Positions 1 to 8,386 of a stretch of 64,000 nucleotides of DNA are shown here, piece after piece. A program made the position numbers and the translations under genes. This stretch comes from Streptomyces sp. WAC05374 (lineage in GTDB: Bacteria; Actinomycetota; Actinomycetes; Streptomycetales; Streptomycetaceae), in assembly GCF_004353505.1 (NCBI RefSeq), contig NZ_SMNQ01000001.1:434001-498000 (forward strand). Direction: 5' to 3'. The stretch's first letter is position 1, and each line of letters begins with the position of its first letter. The notes beneath the pieces are model-generated. The model worked only from the letters and a program-made list of their open reading frames with translations. It was not told where the DNA came from and did not search any database.

Positions 1-1212
1 CGGTTCGACGAGTGGTACAACTACCGCTCCAACCCGCGTTCCGCCGCGCACGTCCTGGCCTCGCTCGACGAGTCCAGCTACACGGGCGGGAACATGTCCG
101 GGGACCACCCGATCGCCTGGTGCAAGGACTACCAGGGCGGCCGCGCCTTCTACACGGGCGGCGGCCACACGGACGAGTCGTTCACGGATCCCGCCTTCCG
201 GCGCCACCTGCTCGGCGGCATCCGCTGGGCGGCGGGGATGACGGAGGCGGACTGCCGTCCCGAGACGGGGTACGTGCCGCTGTTCGACGGTTCGGGCACG
301 GCGGGCTGGAGGCAGGCGGGCCCCGGCTCGTTCACCCTCGGCGACGGCACGCTCACGTCCCAGGGCGGCCTGGGGATGCTGTGGTACGCGGGCAGGGAGT
401 TCACCGGTGACTACTCGCTGAAGCTGGACTGGCGGATGGACGGGGACGACAATTCCGGCGTCCTCATCGGCTTCCCCGCGTCCGACGACCCCTGGTCGGC
501 GGTGAACAACGGGTACGAGATCCAGATCGACGCCACGGACGCCGCGGACCGCACGACGGGCGCCGTGTACGGCTTCAAGTCGGCCGACACGGCCGCACGC
601 GACGCCGCGCTGAACCCGCCGGGCGAGTGGAACACGTACGAGATCCGGGTGACGGGCGAGCGTCTGGAGGTCTTCCTCAACGGACGCAAGATCAACGACT
701 TCACCAACACCGACCCCGCGCGCAGCCTCGCGCAGGGGTACGTCGGGCTCCAGAACCACGGTGACGGCGACCAGGTGTCGTTCCGCAACGTCCGGATCAG
801 GACGTCCGGCGGCACCCCGCCGCCGGGTCCGCGGACGGGGCCGGTGAAGGGCGTGAACGGCAAGTGCGCCGACGTCGCGGGCGGCGCGAGCGCCGACGGC
901 ACCCGGATCCAGCTCTGGACCTGCAACACCACCGCCGCCCAGACATGGACCGTCCCCGGCGACGGCACCCTGCGGGCACTCGGCAAATGCCTGGACGTCA
1001 GCGCCGCCGGCACCACCGACGGCACGAAGATCCAGCTCTGGACCTGCAACGGCACCGGAGCCCAGCAATGGCAGCCCCACACCGACGGCACCCTGCGCAA
1101 CCCCGCGTCCGGCAAATGCCTCGACGCCGAAGGCGCCACCTGGAACGACGGCACCCGCCTGCACCTGTGGACCTGCCACACCGGACCCAACCAGAAATGG
1201 ACCCTGCCCTGA
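1..1212 (+). CDS. Secreted ThuA / DUF1080 / ricin-lectin protein, 3' part only
   Basis: The frame is open through base 1, so the start and N-terminus lie outside the window; 403 codons are visible. Residues 1-85 resemble the end of a ThuA fold (glutamine-amidotransferase-like, found in actinobacterial glycan-degradation proteins), including a WCKDYQGGRAFYTGGGH stretch. Residues 91-275 match DUF1080 (3-keto-disaccharide hydrolase, concanavalin-like), starting at YVPLFDGSGTAGW. From about residue 280 there is a ricin B-type beta-trefoil with three QxW-type repeats (QTW, QQW, QKW) and paired cysteines, a carbohydrate-binding module typical of secreted Streptomyces enzymes. Sugar-polymer binding or cleavage outside the cell is inferred; the substrate is not visible. 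Confidence 0.85.
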   Translation, partial: RFDEWYNYRSNPRSAAHVLASLDESSYTGGNMSGDHPIAWCKDYQGGRAFYTGGGHTDESFTDPAFRRHLLGGIRWAAGMTEADCRPETGYVPLFDGSGTAGWRQAGPGSFTLGDGTLTSQGGLGMLWYAGREFTGDYSLKLDWRMDGDDNSGVLIGFPASDDPWSAVNNGYEIQIDATDAADRTTGAVYGFKSADTAARDAALNPPGEWNTYEIRVTGERLEVFLNGRKINDFTNTDPARSLAQGYVGLQNHGDGDQVSFRNVRIRTSGGTPPPGPRTGPVKGVNGKCADVAGGASADGTRIQLWTCNTTAAQTWTVPGDGTLRALGKCLDVSAAGTTDGTKIQLWTCNGTGAQQWQPHTDGTLRNPASGKCLDAEGATWNDGTRLHLWTCHTGPNQKWTLP

Positions 1213-1263
1213 AAATCGACATTTCGGGGCATCGCTCGGGCCGCTGCGGTCAGACGTATACGT

Positions 1264-1620
1264 ATGGCAGTGGATTCCGAACGTAACCAGAATGTGCTGA
1301 TCGGCACCAAGCCCCGTACCCAGGTCGAGGCGGCGTACCAGCGGCTGGAGCACAAGGCGGCCGCGCCCGGCCTGGGCACGCCGTTCTCGCTGGGCGCCGT
1401 GGCGGCCTACCGGTGGGTTCTCGGGCGGGCCGCCGCGGCACCGGTGACGGGCGCCTCCGCCGGCGGTGGCGTTCCGTCCAGCCAGCTCCTCACGGCCGAG
1501 CTGGACGCCGCCGTGGTGCAGCTCGGCGACCCGACCGAGGGTCCCGAGCGCGCGGCCCACGTCCGTGGCGTCCACGACGTGCTGGCGTGGGTGTGCGGGC
1601 TCGTGGACGAGCAGCCCTGA
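1264..1620 (+). CDS. Hypothetical protein, 118 aa
   Basis: I do not recognise this family. The product is small, with no signal peptide or membrane segment; the middle is Ala/Gly-rich (about residues 38-75) and the ends are charged. No Shine-Dalgarno precedes the ATG. Instead a 10-bp palindrome with a TATA core (1254-1263) abuts the start, so the message may be leaderless or start at the nearby GTG (1270). Actinobacterial codon use over the whole frame supports a real gene. It stands alone between the lectin gene and a minus-strand small ORF. Confidence 0.6.
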   Translation: MAVDSERNQNVLIGTKPRTQVEAAYQRLEHKAAAPGLGTPFSLGAVAAYRWVLGRAAAAPVTGASAGGGVPSSQLLTAELDAAVVQLGDPTEGPERAAHVRGVHDVLAWVCGLVDEQP

Positions 1621-1716
1621 GGCGCGGTCCTGAGGCGTGCGGTGCGCGCGCCCGTGCGGCACGGGGTGCTGAGGGGTCACCGGCGGCCGTGGGGCGTCAG
1701 CGCGTGCCCGCACGGC

Positions 1717-1947
1717 TCATATCGACGCCGGGGGCGGGAAACCCATGCCCGGGTACCCCGGCGAGCGCCCCACGGCACCGAAGTCGAGCGCGCGCGTGAG
1801 CTGCCGGAGCGTCTCCTCGGCCACCCGGCGGACGTCGGCGGGGACGTCACCCCGCTCGTCGATGAGGCTGTCATAGATGGGCGCGTCGCCTCGCACGGCG
1901 GAGTCCATGTCGAAATACCTTTCCGAAGCCGTCTGTTGATCGCTCAC
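1717..1947 (-). CDS. Hypothetical small acidic protein, 76 aa
   Basis: The GTG start at 1947 opens MSDQQTASERYFDMDSAVRG. The family is not recognised. It is soluble and acidic in the first 50 residues, with a Gly/Pro-rich tail (PGYPGMGFPPPASI). No good Shine-Dalgarno is seen; a perfect 7-bp hairpin (1950-1965) sits directly upstream of the start, which could block or replace a ribosome site. The organised amino-acid composition suggests a real gene, but overlap with weak plus-strand frames leaves some doubt. Confidence 0.5.
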   Translation of the reverse strand: MSDQQTASERYFDMDSAVRGDAPIYDSLIDERGDVPADVRRVAEETLRQLTRALDFGAVGRSPGYPGMGFPPPASI

Positions 1948-2112
1948 CGCCGCTGCGGGCAGCGGTGGACGAGTGTACGGGGCATGATCGGGCCCGGTGC
2001 GCGCAGCCCGTCCCCGGGCGGCCGGAGGCAGGACACGCCCTAACAGGTGCCCGGGCGGGGCGCAATCCCCCGGCCTCCGCCCACCGTGCGGGTCACTGTG
2101 GTGCTCGCTGCC

Positions 2113-2126
2113 ATACCGGCCGGTAT
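2113..2126. promoter_or_regulatory. Perfect 14-bp palindrome upstream of the esterase gene
   Basis: ATACCGGCCGGTAT is a perfect palindrome 41 bp before the ATG at 2168. Its position suits an operator overlapping or just downstream of the promoter. The binding protein is unknown. Confidence 0.4.
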
Positions 2127-2167
2127 CCCGTCGGTCCTACGGTGCGGAAAACCACCGAGGAGCCGTG

Positions 2168-4954
2168 ATGCCCCCCTCCTTCATCCGCCGTACGCCGTTC
2201 GGAGGCGACGCCCCGTCGCGTCCACACGGACTGCTCGCCGTCCTGACCGTCCTGATCCTGGCGGCCGTCGCCGCCCTCACCGGACCCGTGCCCGCCGCCC
2301 GCGCCGCCGTGGGCCTCACACGGGTCACCGCCTTCGGGGCGAACCCCGGCGCCCTGGCCATGTACGTGTACCGCCCCGCGTCCCTGCCCGCCGGGGCGCC
2401 CGTGGTGGTCGCGCTGCACGGGTGCACGCAGAACGCGCAGGGCTACGCGGACGGCTCCGGCCTGCCGCGGTACGCCGACCGGCACGGTTTCCTGCTGGTC
2501 CTGGCCGAGCAGAGCACGTCGAACAACCCCAGCAGGTGCTTCAACTGGTTCCTGACGCCGGACAGCCGCCGGGGCCAGGGCGAGGCGGCGTCGATCCGGC
2601 AGATGGTGGCGCACGCGGTGTCGTCCTACGGGGCGGACGCGCGGCGGGTCCATGTGACGGGCCTGTCCGCCGGGGGTGCGATGACCTCCGTGATGCTCGC
2701 CGCCTACCCGGACGTCTTCGCCTCGGGCGCCGTGGTCGCGGGGCTGCCGTACGACTGCGCCAGGGACACCGCCGCCGCGTACTCCTGCATGAACCCGGGT
2801 GTGGACCTGACCCCTGCCGAGTGGGCACGGCGGGTGCGGGCCGCCCACCCTTCGTGGACGGGACCGTGGCCGAGGGTGGCGATCTGGCACGGTGACCGGG
2901 ACACCACGGTGGTGCCGCGCAACGCCGACGAGCTGCGCGACCAGTGGACGGCGCTGCACGGCCTGTCGCAGACGCCGACCCGCACCGAGCTGATCGGCCC
3001 CAATTCCACCCGCCAGGAGCAGTACGTCGCCGGGGACGGGACGGTCGCCGTGGAGGTCGACCGCGTACCGGGCATGGGCCACGGAACGCCGGTCGACCCC
3101 GGCACGGGGCCCTCGCAGTGCGGTGCCGCGGGCGCGTACTTCCTCGACACGATCTGCTCCAGCCACTGGATCACCGGCTTCTTCGGGCTGCACGGCGCCG
3201 GAGGCCCGCCGGGCACGGGCGGTCTGCCCGCGCCCGCCGGGCTGGCCGCGACGGGCGTCACGGAGACGTCGGTCACGCTCGACTGGGCGGCCGTGCCGGG
3301 CGCGGCCGGCTACACGGTCCACCGCGACGGGGCGCCGGTGGCGACGCCCTCCGCGCCCCCGTTCACCGACACGGGGCTGGCGCCCGGTTCCGCCCACACC
3401 TACGCAGTCGCCGCCCGTGACGCGGACGGCCGGTCCGGCGCCCTGTCCGGGACGGTCACCGCACGCACCCCGGGCGGTGTCCCGGCCGCCTGCTGGACGA
3501 GCAGCAACTACGAGCACGTGCGGGCGGGGCGGGCGACCACGAGCGGCGGCCACACGTACGCCAAGGGCTCGAACCAGGCGATGGGCCTGTACAACACCTT
3601 CGTCACCCACACCCTCAGGGAGTCCCCCGCCGGCCACTACACGCTCGCCGACGACGGCTGCGACCCCGCCACCGCCGCCGCGGCCGTCACGTCCACCACT
3701 CGCGCCACCGCCGCCCGAGGCTGTGCCGTTCCCCGCGTGCCGGGCGCCGAGCACCAGCGGGGGGCGTGCCTGGCGGAGCTGACGACCGCGGGGACCGTGG
3801 CGTCCGGGCACACCGACCCGGCGGACTGGGCGGGCCTGACGCCCAAGGACCTGCCGACGCCCGGCGGCGTGCCCGGCGTTCAGATCGACGGGTACTTCCC
3901 CGACACCTCCCGGACGAACACCAACCACGGCTGGAACCACGACGCGCAGTTCGTCATCCGGCTGCCCGACCGGTGGAACGGCGGCCTGGTCGTCTCCGGG
4001 ACTCCCGGCAACCGTGAGCAGTACGCCAACGACCGGGCCATCGGCGACTGGGTGCTGGCGCGCGGGTACGCCTTCGCCGCCACGGACAAGGGCAACACCG
4101 GCACGTCCTTCCCGCGCGACGGGCGCGTGCCCGGCGACGCCGTCGCGGAGTGGAACACCCGGCTGACCCAGCTCACCCGCGCCGCCCGCGCGGTGGTGGC
4201 CCAGCGCTACCACCGGCCACCCGCCCGTGTCCTCGCGACCGGGATGTCCAACGGCGGCTACCTGGTGCGCTGGCAACTGGAGAACCATCCGGAGCTGTAC
4301 GACGGCGGCGTGGACTGGGAAGGCACCCTGTGGCGCGCGGACGGCCCGAACCTTCTCACCTTCCTGCCGCCGGCGCTGCGCCACTACCCGGTGTACGCGG
4401 CGGGCGGCCCGGCCGCCGGTGCGGCGCGCGGGGCGATGCACGCGGCGGGCTACCCGGCCGGGTCCGAGTTCCTGTGGCCGTACCACCACACGTACTACTG
4501 GGGTCTGACGCAGCGCCTCTACCGCGAGGAGCTGGACCCGGGCTACGCGGGGGCGGACGCGGACTACGACTACGGCGCCCGGCCGGCGGAGGTCCGGGAC
4601 GCCGTCGGCGGCATCGCCCTCACGGGCCGCATCGGCAAGCCGCTGATCACGGTGCACGGCACGCTGGACGTGCTGCTACCCATCGCGCGGGGCTCCGACG
4701 TGTACGCCCGGATGGTGCGCGAGGCCGGGCGCGGCGGGCTGCACCGCTACTACCGTGTCGAGGGCGGCACCCACACCGACGCCCTGGTCGACGCCTTCCC
4801 GGACCGGTTGCGGCCCCTGGTGCCGTGCCACCGCTCGGCGTTCACGGCCCTGGAGGGCTGGGTGGGGCGCGGCGAGCGGCCGCCGGCCGGACGGACGGTG
4901 CCCGTGCCGGCCGGGGCGGACCCGGCGGCGCTGCTGGCCGGGTGCCGGCTCTGA
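2168..4954 (+). CDS. Secreted PHB depolymerase-type esterase fused to a second esterase
   Basis: A 928-residue secreted protein with two alpha/beta-hydrolase units. Residues 20-46 form a signal peptide ending in AxA. Residues 55-340 are an esterase/PHB-depolymerase domain with the lipase box GLSAG (nucleophile Ser167) and an oxyanion HGCTQN motif. Residues 353-440 are a fibronectin type III linker and 440-497 a Trp/Tyr-rich module of the kind that ends short-chain PHB depolymerases. After a Cys-rich joint (about 498-560) a second domain resembles tannase/feruloyl-esterase or 3-hydroxybutyrate-oligomer hydrolases, with GMSNG (Ser694) and a late VEGGTHTD histidine region. ATG 2168 is chosen because GAGGAG (2157-2162) is 5 nt upstream; the adjacent GTG 2165 is too close. 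The likely role is extracellular polyester breakdown to monomers. The fusion is unusual. Confidence 0.8.
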   Translation: MPPSFIRRTPFGGDAPSRPHGLLAVLTVLILAAVAALTGPVPAARAAVGLTRVTAFGANPGALAMYVYRPASLPAGAPVVVALHGCTQNAQGYADGSGLPRYADRHGFLLVLAEQSTSNNPSRCFNWFLTPDSRRGQGEAASIRQMVAHAVSSYGADARRVHVTGLSAGGAMTSVMLAAYPDVFASGAVVAGLPYDCARDTAAAYSCMNPGVDLTPAEWARRVRAAHPSWTGPWPRVAIWHGDRDTTVVPRNADELRDQWTALHGLSQTPTRTELIGPNSTRQEQYVAGDGTVAVEVDRVPGMGHGTPVDPGTGPSQCGAAGAYFLDTICSSHWITGFFGLHGAGGPPGTGGLPAPAGLAATGVTETSVTLDWAAVPGAAGYTVHRDGAPVATPSAPPFTDTGLAPGSAHTYAVAARDADGRSGALSGTVTARTPGGVPAACWTSSNYEHVRAGRATTSGGHTYAKGSNQAMGLYNTFVTHTLRESPAGHYTLADDGCDPATAAAAVTSTTRATAARGCAVPRVPGAEHQRGACLAELTTAGTVASGHTDPADWAGLTPKDLPTPGGVPGVQIDGYFPDTSRTNTNHGWNHDAQFVIRLPDRWNGGLVVSGTPGNREQYANDRAIGDWVLARGYAFAATDKGNTGTSFPRDGRVPGDAVAEWNTRLTQLTRAARAVVAQRYHRPPARVLATGMSNGGYLVRWQLENHPELYDGGVDWEGTLWRADGPNLLTFLPPALRHYPVYAAGGPAAGAARGAMHAAGYPAGSEFLWPYHHTYYWGLTQRLYREELDPGYAGADADYDYGARPAEVRDAVGGIALTGRIGKPLITVHGTLDVLLPIARGSDVYARMVREAGRGGLHRYYRVEGGTHTDALVDAFPDRLRPLVPCHRSAFTALEGWVGRGERPPAGRTVPVPAGADPAALLAGCRL

Positions 4955-4958
4955 CCGC

Positions 4959-5858
4959 TCAGCGCCGGGCGGCCTCGCGCGCCCAGTGCCGTTCGCCGGC
5001 CGTCGGGGCGGCGAGGGCGATTCTGCGGTAGGTGCGCCGGAGCATCATCCGGGCCATGTACGGGTGGACGTGGCGGACGGCGCCGAAGTACAGCCGGCCG
5101 AGCCTGTTGTGCGTCCTGACCACGGTGCTGAGGGTGACGGAGTGGTCCTCCACCAGGAGGGAGGCGCGGAAGTCGAGGTGGGCGGCGTCCTGGCCGAGGA
5201 GGAGTTCGCCGCCCTCCACCGCGTTGACGGGGAAGGGCAGGACGCCGCGCCAGGCGCGCGGGTCGCGGTCCATGCCGGGGGCGAGCGGCATGCGCCAGGC
5301 GTCGGTGAAGTCGGGGCGGTCGAAGGCGGCGCGGGCGAGCCGCGCGGCGGCGGGCACCGGGGTGGCGGCGGGCCGGGCGTGTTCGAGGCGGTGCAGGAGC
5401 CGTACCCAGGGCGAGCGGGTGACGGGGCGGCCCGCGGTGGTTCCGGAGGTGGCGCGTTCGGCGTTGTCGAGGAGTTCCTCGATCACCGAGTCGTGCAGGG
5501 GGCGTATGAACAGCGACCAGAGCAGCGCCTGGCCGGGCCCCTGCCGCTCCTCCAGGGTGTGGACCAGCCGGCAGCGGCCGGGGCCGAGGGGTTCGACGTC
5601 CAGCCGGTGGTGACCGGTGGAGGGCGGCGCGAAGTCGAACCGGATGCCGCGGCCCGGGGTGTACGCGGTGACCCGGTAGCGGACGCCGCCGTGGCCGCCG
5701 TCGGCGCCGACACCGAGGGGCCGGTCGAACCGGACGGGCGTCCAGGCGGGGGTGGGGAAGAGCGGGTCGTCGTCGCCGGCGATCCGGTCGAGCAGGGCGC
5801 CCACCTGCTCGGCGGGGGCCTCGATGACGCGTGCGTGGACATTGCGGACCGTGCGCAT
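4959..5858 (-). CDS. SRPBCC-fold protein (DUF2867-like), 299 aa
   Basis: Residues 1-170 look like an SRPBCC/polyketide-cyclase-like lipid-binding domain, and residues 180-299 resemble DUF2867, a family often annotated as SRPBCC; sequence runs such as FRASLLVEDHSVTLSTVVR and YFGAVRHVHPYMARMML fit that family. No signal or membrane segment is seen. The ATG at 5858 has GGAGG just upstream. The gene is divergent from the TetR regulator at 5910 across 51 bp containing two operator-like dyads, so the pair is probably a regulator and its target. The bound ligand is not known. Confidence 0.75.
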   Translation of the reverse strand: MRTVRNVHARVIEAPAEQVGALLDRIAGDDDPLFPTPAWTPVRFDRPLGVGADGGHGGVRYRVTAYTPGRGIRFDFAPPSTGHHRLDVEPLGPGRCRLVHTLEERQGPGQALLWSLFIRPLHDSVIEELLDNAERATSGTTAGRPVTRSPWVRLLHRLEHARPAATPVPAAARLARAAFDRPDFTDAWRMPLAPGMDRDPRAWRGVLPFPVNAVEGGELLLGQDAAHLDFRASLLVEDHSVTLSTVVRTHNRLGRLYFGAVRHVHPYMARMMLRRTYRRIALAAPTAGERHWAREAARR

Positions 5859-5868
5859 GCCGCACCTC

Positions 5869-5906
5869 CATACGGGAGCGTATGTTTCTCCATACGCTAC
5901 CGTACG
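5869..5906. promoter_or_regulatory. Two tandem dyad operators between the SRPBCC and TetR genes
   Basis: CATACG-GGAG-CGTATG (5869-5884) is a perfect inverted repeat. 22 bp further on lies CATACG-CTAC-CGTACG (5891-5906), with one arm mismatch. A two-helical-turn spacing in a 51-bp divergent gap is what a TetR pair-of-dimers or autoregulatory site looks like. Confidence 0.65.
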
Positions 5907-5909
5907 GTC

Positions 5910-6485
5910 ATGACGCGCGAACGACCGGCCGGCGCCCGCAAGCGCCTCACGGCCCTGGATTGGGCCGACGCGGCCCTGACGGCCATGGCGGAGGGAGGCG
6001 GCCTGGCGGCCGTGGCGGTCGAGCCGCTGGCCGCCCGGCTGGGCACCACGAAGGGCAGCTTCTACTGGCACTTCACCGGCCGCGACGCCCTCGTGGCGGC
6101 GGCACTGGAGCGGTGGGAGGAGGTCCACACGGAGCGGATCATCCAGGCCGTCGAACGGGAGCCGGACCCCGAGACCCGGCTGCGCTCGCTCTTCCGGACG
6201 GTCATGGGGGAGGCCGTGGACGACCCCCTGGAGGTCTCGCTCCTGGCCGATGCCGGCCACCCCGGTGTGGCCGGGGTGCTGCGGCGGGTGACGGATCGCC
6301 GGATCGGCTACGTCGCCCGCCTCTTCGAGGAGCTGGGCTTCCCGCCCGCGGCGGCGGCCCGGCGCGGGCTCATGGCGTACACGACGTACCTGGGCCACAC
6401 CCAGCTCGTCCACGCGGTGCCGGACGCGCTCCCGGCGGACCCGGCCTATCTGGAGTCGGTCCTGGACGCCCTGCTGCGTCCCTGA
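5910..6485 (+). CDS. TetR-family transcriptional regulator
   Basis: 191 aa. The N-terminal helix-turn-helix is seen at about residues 20-56, ending in LAARLGTTKGSFYWHF, the standard TetR recognition-helix pattern; the C-terminal ligand/dimer domain follows. No Shine-Dalgarno precedes the ATG, and the second operator half-site ends 3 nt before it, so the transcript is probably leaderless and self-repressed. It is divergent from the SRPBCC gene, the most likely target, and its stop lies 2 nt from the convergent GNAT gene. Confidence 0.9.
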   Translation: MTRERPAGARKRLTALDWADAALTAMAEGGGLAAVAVEPLAARLGTTKGSFYWHFTGRDALVAAALERWEEVHTERIIQAVEREPDPETRLRSLFRTVMGEAVDDPLEVSLLADAGHPGVAGVLRRVTDRRIGYVARLFEELGFPPAAAARRGLMAYTTYLGHTQLVHAVPDALPADPAYLESVLDALLRP

Positions 6486-6487
6486 CG

Positions 6488-7435
6488 TCAGGTGCCGGCG
6501 GGGAGCGTGACCTCCCAGGTGTCCACGGCGTAGTGCAGCCGCATGCCGTGCGCCTCGTAGAGCCGCAGGGCGCCGCTCTCGTTGAGGGTGTCGACCCCGA
6601 GCCCGAGCGTGTCGCGGCCGAGGCCCGCGTACACGGCGAAGGCGTGGCGCAGCAGGTGGCCGCCGAGACCCCGTCCGCGCATGTCCTTGACGACACCCAG
6701 CCGTCCGATCCAGCCCATGCCGGAGCGGTCGTTGCGCGAGACGAGCACGGCGGCGTCGCCGGCGCCCTCGACGGCGGCGACCCAGACGAGGGACCAGTCC
6801 AGACGGGCGGCGTCGATGTCGTCGAGCCACTGCTCGTAGGTGCGCGGCTGGTGGTCGAAGTGCTCGGCGAAGGTCTCCTGGACCAGGGCGTGGGCGCGCC
6901 GCCGGCCCGCCTCGTCGGTGCACGCGCTCAGGGTCACTCCGGGCGGCGGCTCGGGCAGCGGTTCCTGGTGGGGCGTCAGGTCGCGGACCATCACCTGGTA
7001 GCGCCGTACGGTGCGCCAGCCGCGCCGGGTGAGGATGGCGGTGTCGGTGGTGGGCCGCTGGTTGAGGTGGAGGTGGACCACGGCCCGGGTGGCCCCGTTC
7101 CCGCGCGCCACGCTCCGGCACCGCTCCTCGGCGGCCTCCAGCAGCCGCTCGCCGGCGGCCTGGTGGCCGGGCAGGACGTAGTGGTCCATGTCGACGCGTT
7201 CACCGCCCGATTCGCACCAGACCAGCGCGTAGGCGACGAGCCGGCCGTCCTCGAAGGCCAGCCAGGAGTCCTGGGCGAGGTCCGCCTCCGGGTGGGTGAG
7301 GTCGGCCTCGACGGAGTGCAGATCGGTCTCGGGGGCGCCGATCTCGATCGTGTCGATGGTGTTGAGCAGCTCGCAGATGTGCGGCGCGTCTTCCATCCGG
7401 GCGGCCCGGACGGTCGGTATGGGTCCCGTCTGCAT
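6488..7435 (-). CDS. Double-domain GNAT acetyltransferase
   Basis: 315 aa with two GNAT halves. The C-terminal half has the acetyl-CoA loop GLGGHLLRHAF in a V..MRGRG context, followed by LGVDTLNESGALRLYEAHGM, as in mycothiol-synthase-like tandem GNATs. The N-terminal half (RAARMEDAPHICELLNT...) is more divergent and probably structural. The ATG at 7435 is chosen because homology-like sequence starts there; an in-frame ATG about 53 bp upstream is possible and neither has a clear Shine-Dalgarno. The substrate is not deducible. Confidence 0.85.
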   Translation of the reverse strand: MQTGPIPTVRAARMEDAPHICELLNTIDTIEIGAPETDLHSVEADLTHPEADLAQDSWLAFEDGRLVAYALVWCESGGERVDMDHYVLPGHQAAGERLLEAAEERCRSVARGNGATRAVVHLHLNQRPTTDTAILTRRGWRTVRRYQVMVRDLTPHQEPLPEPPPGVTLSACTDEAGRRRAHALVQETFAEHFDHQPRTYEQWLDDIDAARLDWSLVWVAAVEGAGDAAVLVSRNDRSGMGWIGRLGVVKDMRGRGLGGHLLRHAFAVYAGLGRDTLGLGVDTLNESGALRLYEAHGMRLHYAVDTWEVTLPAGT

Positions 7436-7594
7436 CGGGCCACTGTCCGTGCCGGGTGGCCCGCGGCGCAAACGGATTTCACGAACCATCAAATGGCTAC
7501 CGACCAGTAGATGGAACGTCTCATTCCGTCCATCATTGAACGCGAGCATGCCAACGCATTCACCGACCGCCACCCCCACAGGAGTTGAACGCCC

Positions 7595-8290
7595 ATGCAT
7601 GCAGCGCGATGGAGAACCCGAGCGGCCCTCACCCTCGCCGCCCTCGCCGTCACCACGGCGACCACGGCCACCACCGCCGCACCGGCCGGCGCCGCACCGG
7701 CCACGGCCGCCGCCTCCGCCCCTGCCCCCGCCGCTGTCTCCGCCCCCGTCCCGCCACGCGCCGCGACCCAGACCACCGGCGCCCGCCTCGCCGGAGTCGA
7801 CTACGCGACCTGGCAGCGCGACGTCGCCTCCGCCCTCACCCAGGCCCGCCCCTACATCGAGCAGCGCACCGCGTCCTCCTCCGGGCAGCGGCTCGCCGTG
7901 GTGCTCGACATCGACAACACCTCGCTGGAGACCGACTTCCACTACTTCTGGGAGTTCCCCACGCCGGCCGTCCGGCCCGTGCTGGACCTGGCCCGCTACG
8001 CCGACTCGCGCGGCGTGGACGTCTTCTTCGTCACCGCCCGCCCCGGCATCCTCCACGCGCCCACCGCGTACAACCTGCGGGCGGCCGGCTACCCCGTCGA
8101 CGGCCTGTACGTGCGTGACCTGCCGGACCTGTTCGACGAGGTGAGCGCGTACAAGACGGCCAAGCGCGCCGAGATCGAGGCCAAGGGCTACACGATCATC
8201 GCCAACATCGGCAACCGGCCCACCGACCTGGTCGGCGGCCACGCCGAGCGGACGTTCAAGCTGCCCGACTACGACGGCAAGCTGTCGTAG
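7595..8290 (+). CDS. Secreted HAD-family acid phosphatase
   Basis: 231 aa. The signal peptide occupies residues 1-34 (Ala/Thr-rich core, AxA cleavage region), followed by an Ala/Pro linker. The HAD subfamily IIIB signature DIDNT is at residues 105-109 (nucleophile Asp105, acid/base Asp107); motif II is in FFVTARPG and the late motif in IIANIGNRPTDLVGG. AGGAG sits 10 nt before the ATG. Probably an exported phosphomonoesterase scavenging phosphate; it is an independent transcription unit. No PHO box is evident. Confidence 0.88.
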   Translation: MHAARWRTRAALTLAALAVTTATTATTAAPAGAAPATAAASAPAPAAVSAPVPPRAATQTTGARLAGVDYATWQRDVASALTQARPYIEQRTASSSGQRLAVVLDIDNTSLETDFHYFWEFPTPAVRPVLDLARYADSRGVDVFFVTARPGILHAPTAYNLRAAGYPVDGLYVRDLPDLFDEVSAYKTAKRAEIEAKGYTIIANIGNRPTDLVGGHAERTFKLPDYDGKLS

Positions 8291-8386
8291 CCCCCGCACC
8301 CGCGGCAGGGCGGGCGGAGGCGTCCATTCGGGCCCTCCCCCGCCCCCACCCGCGCCCCGCGGGCCGCCGCCGGGTATGCGAGGTGC

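Noticed and set aside
2093..4657. Very long open frame antisense to the double esterase
   Set aside because: High GC leaves the opposite strand open; the product is Arg/Gly/Val-rich with no domain, while the plus strand shows clear esterase motifs.
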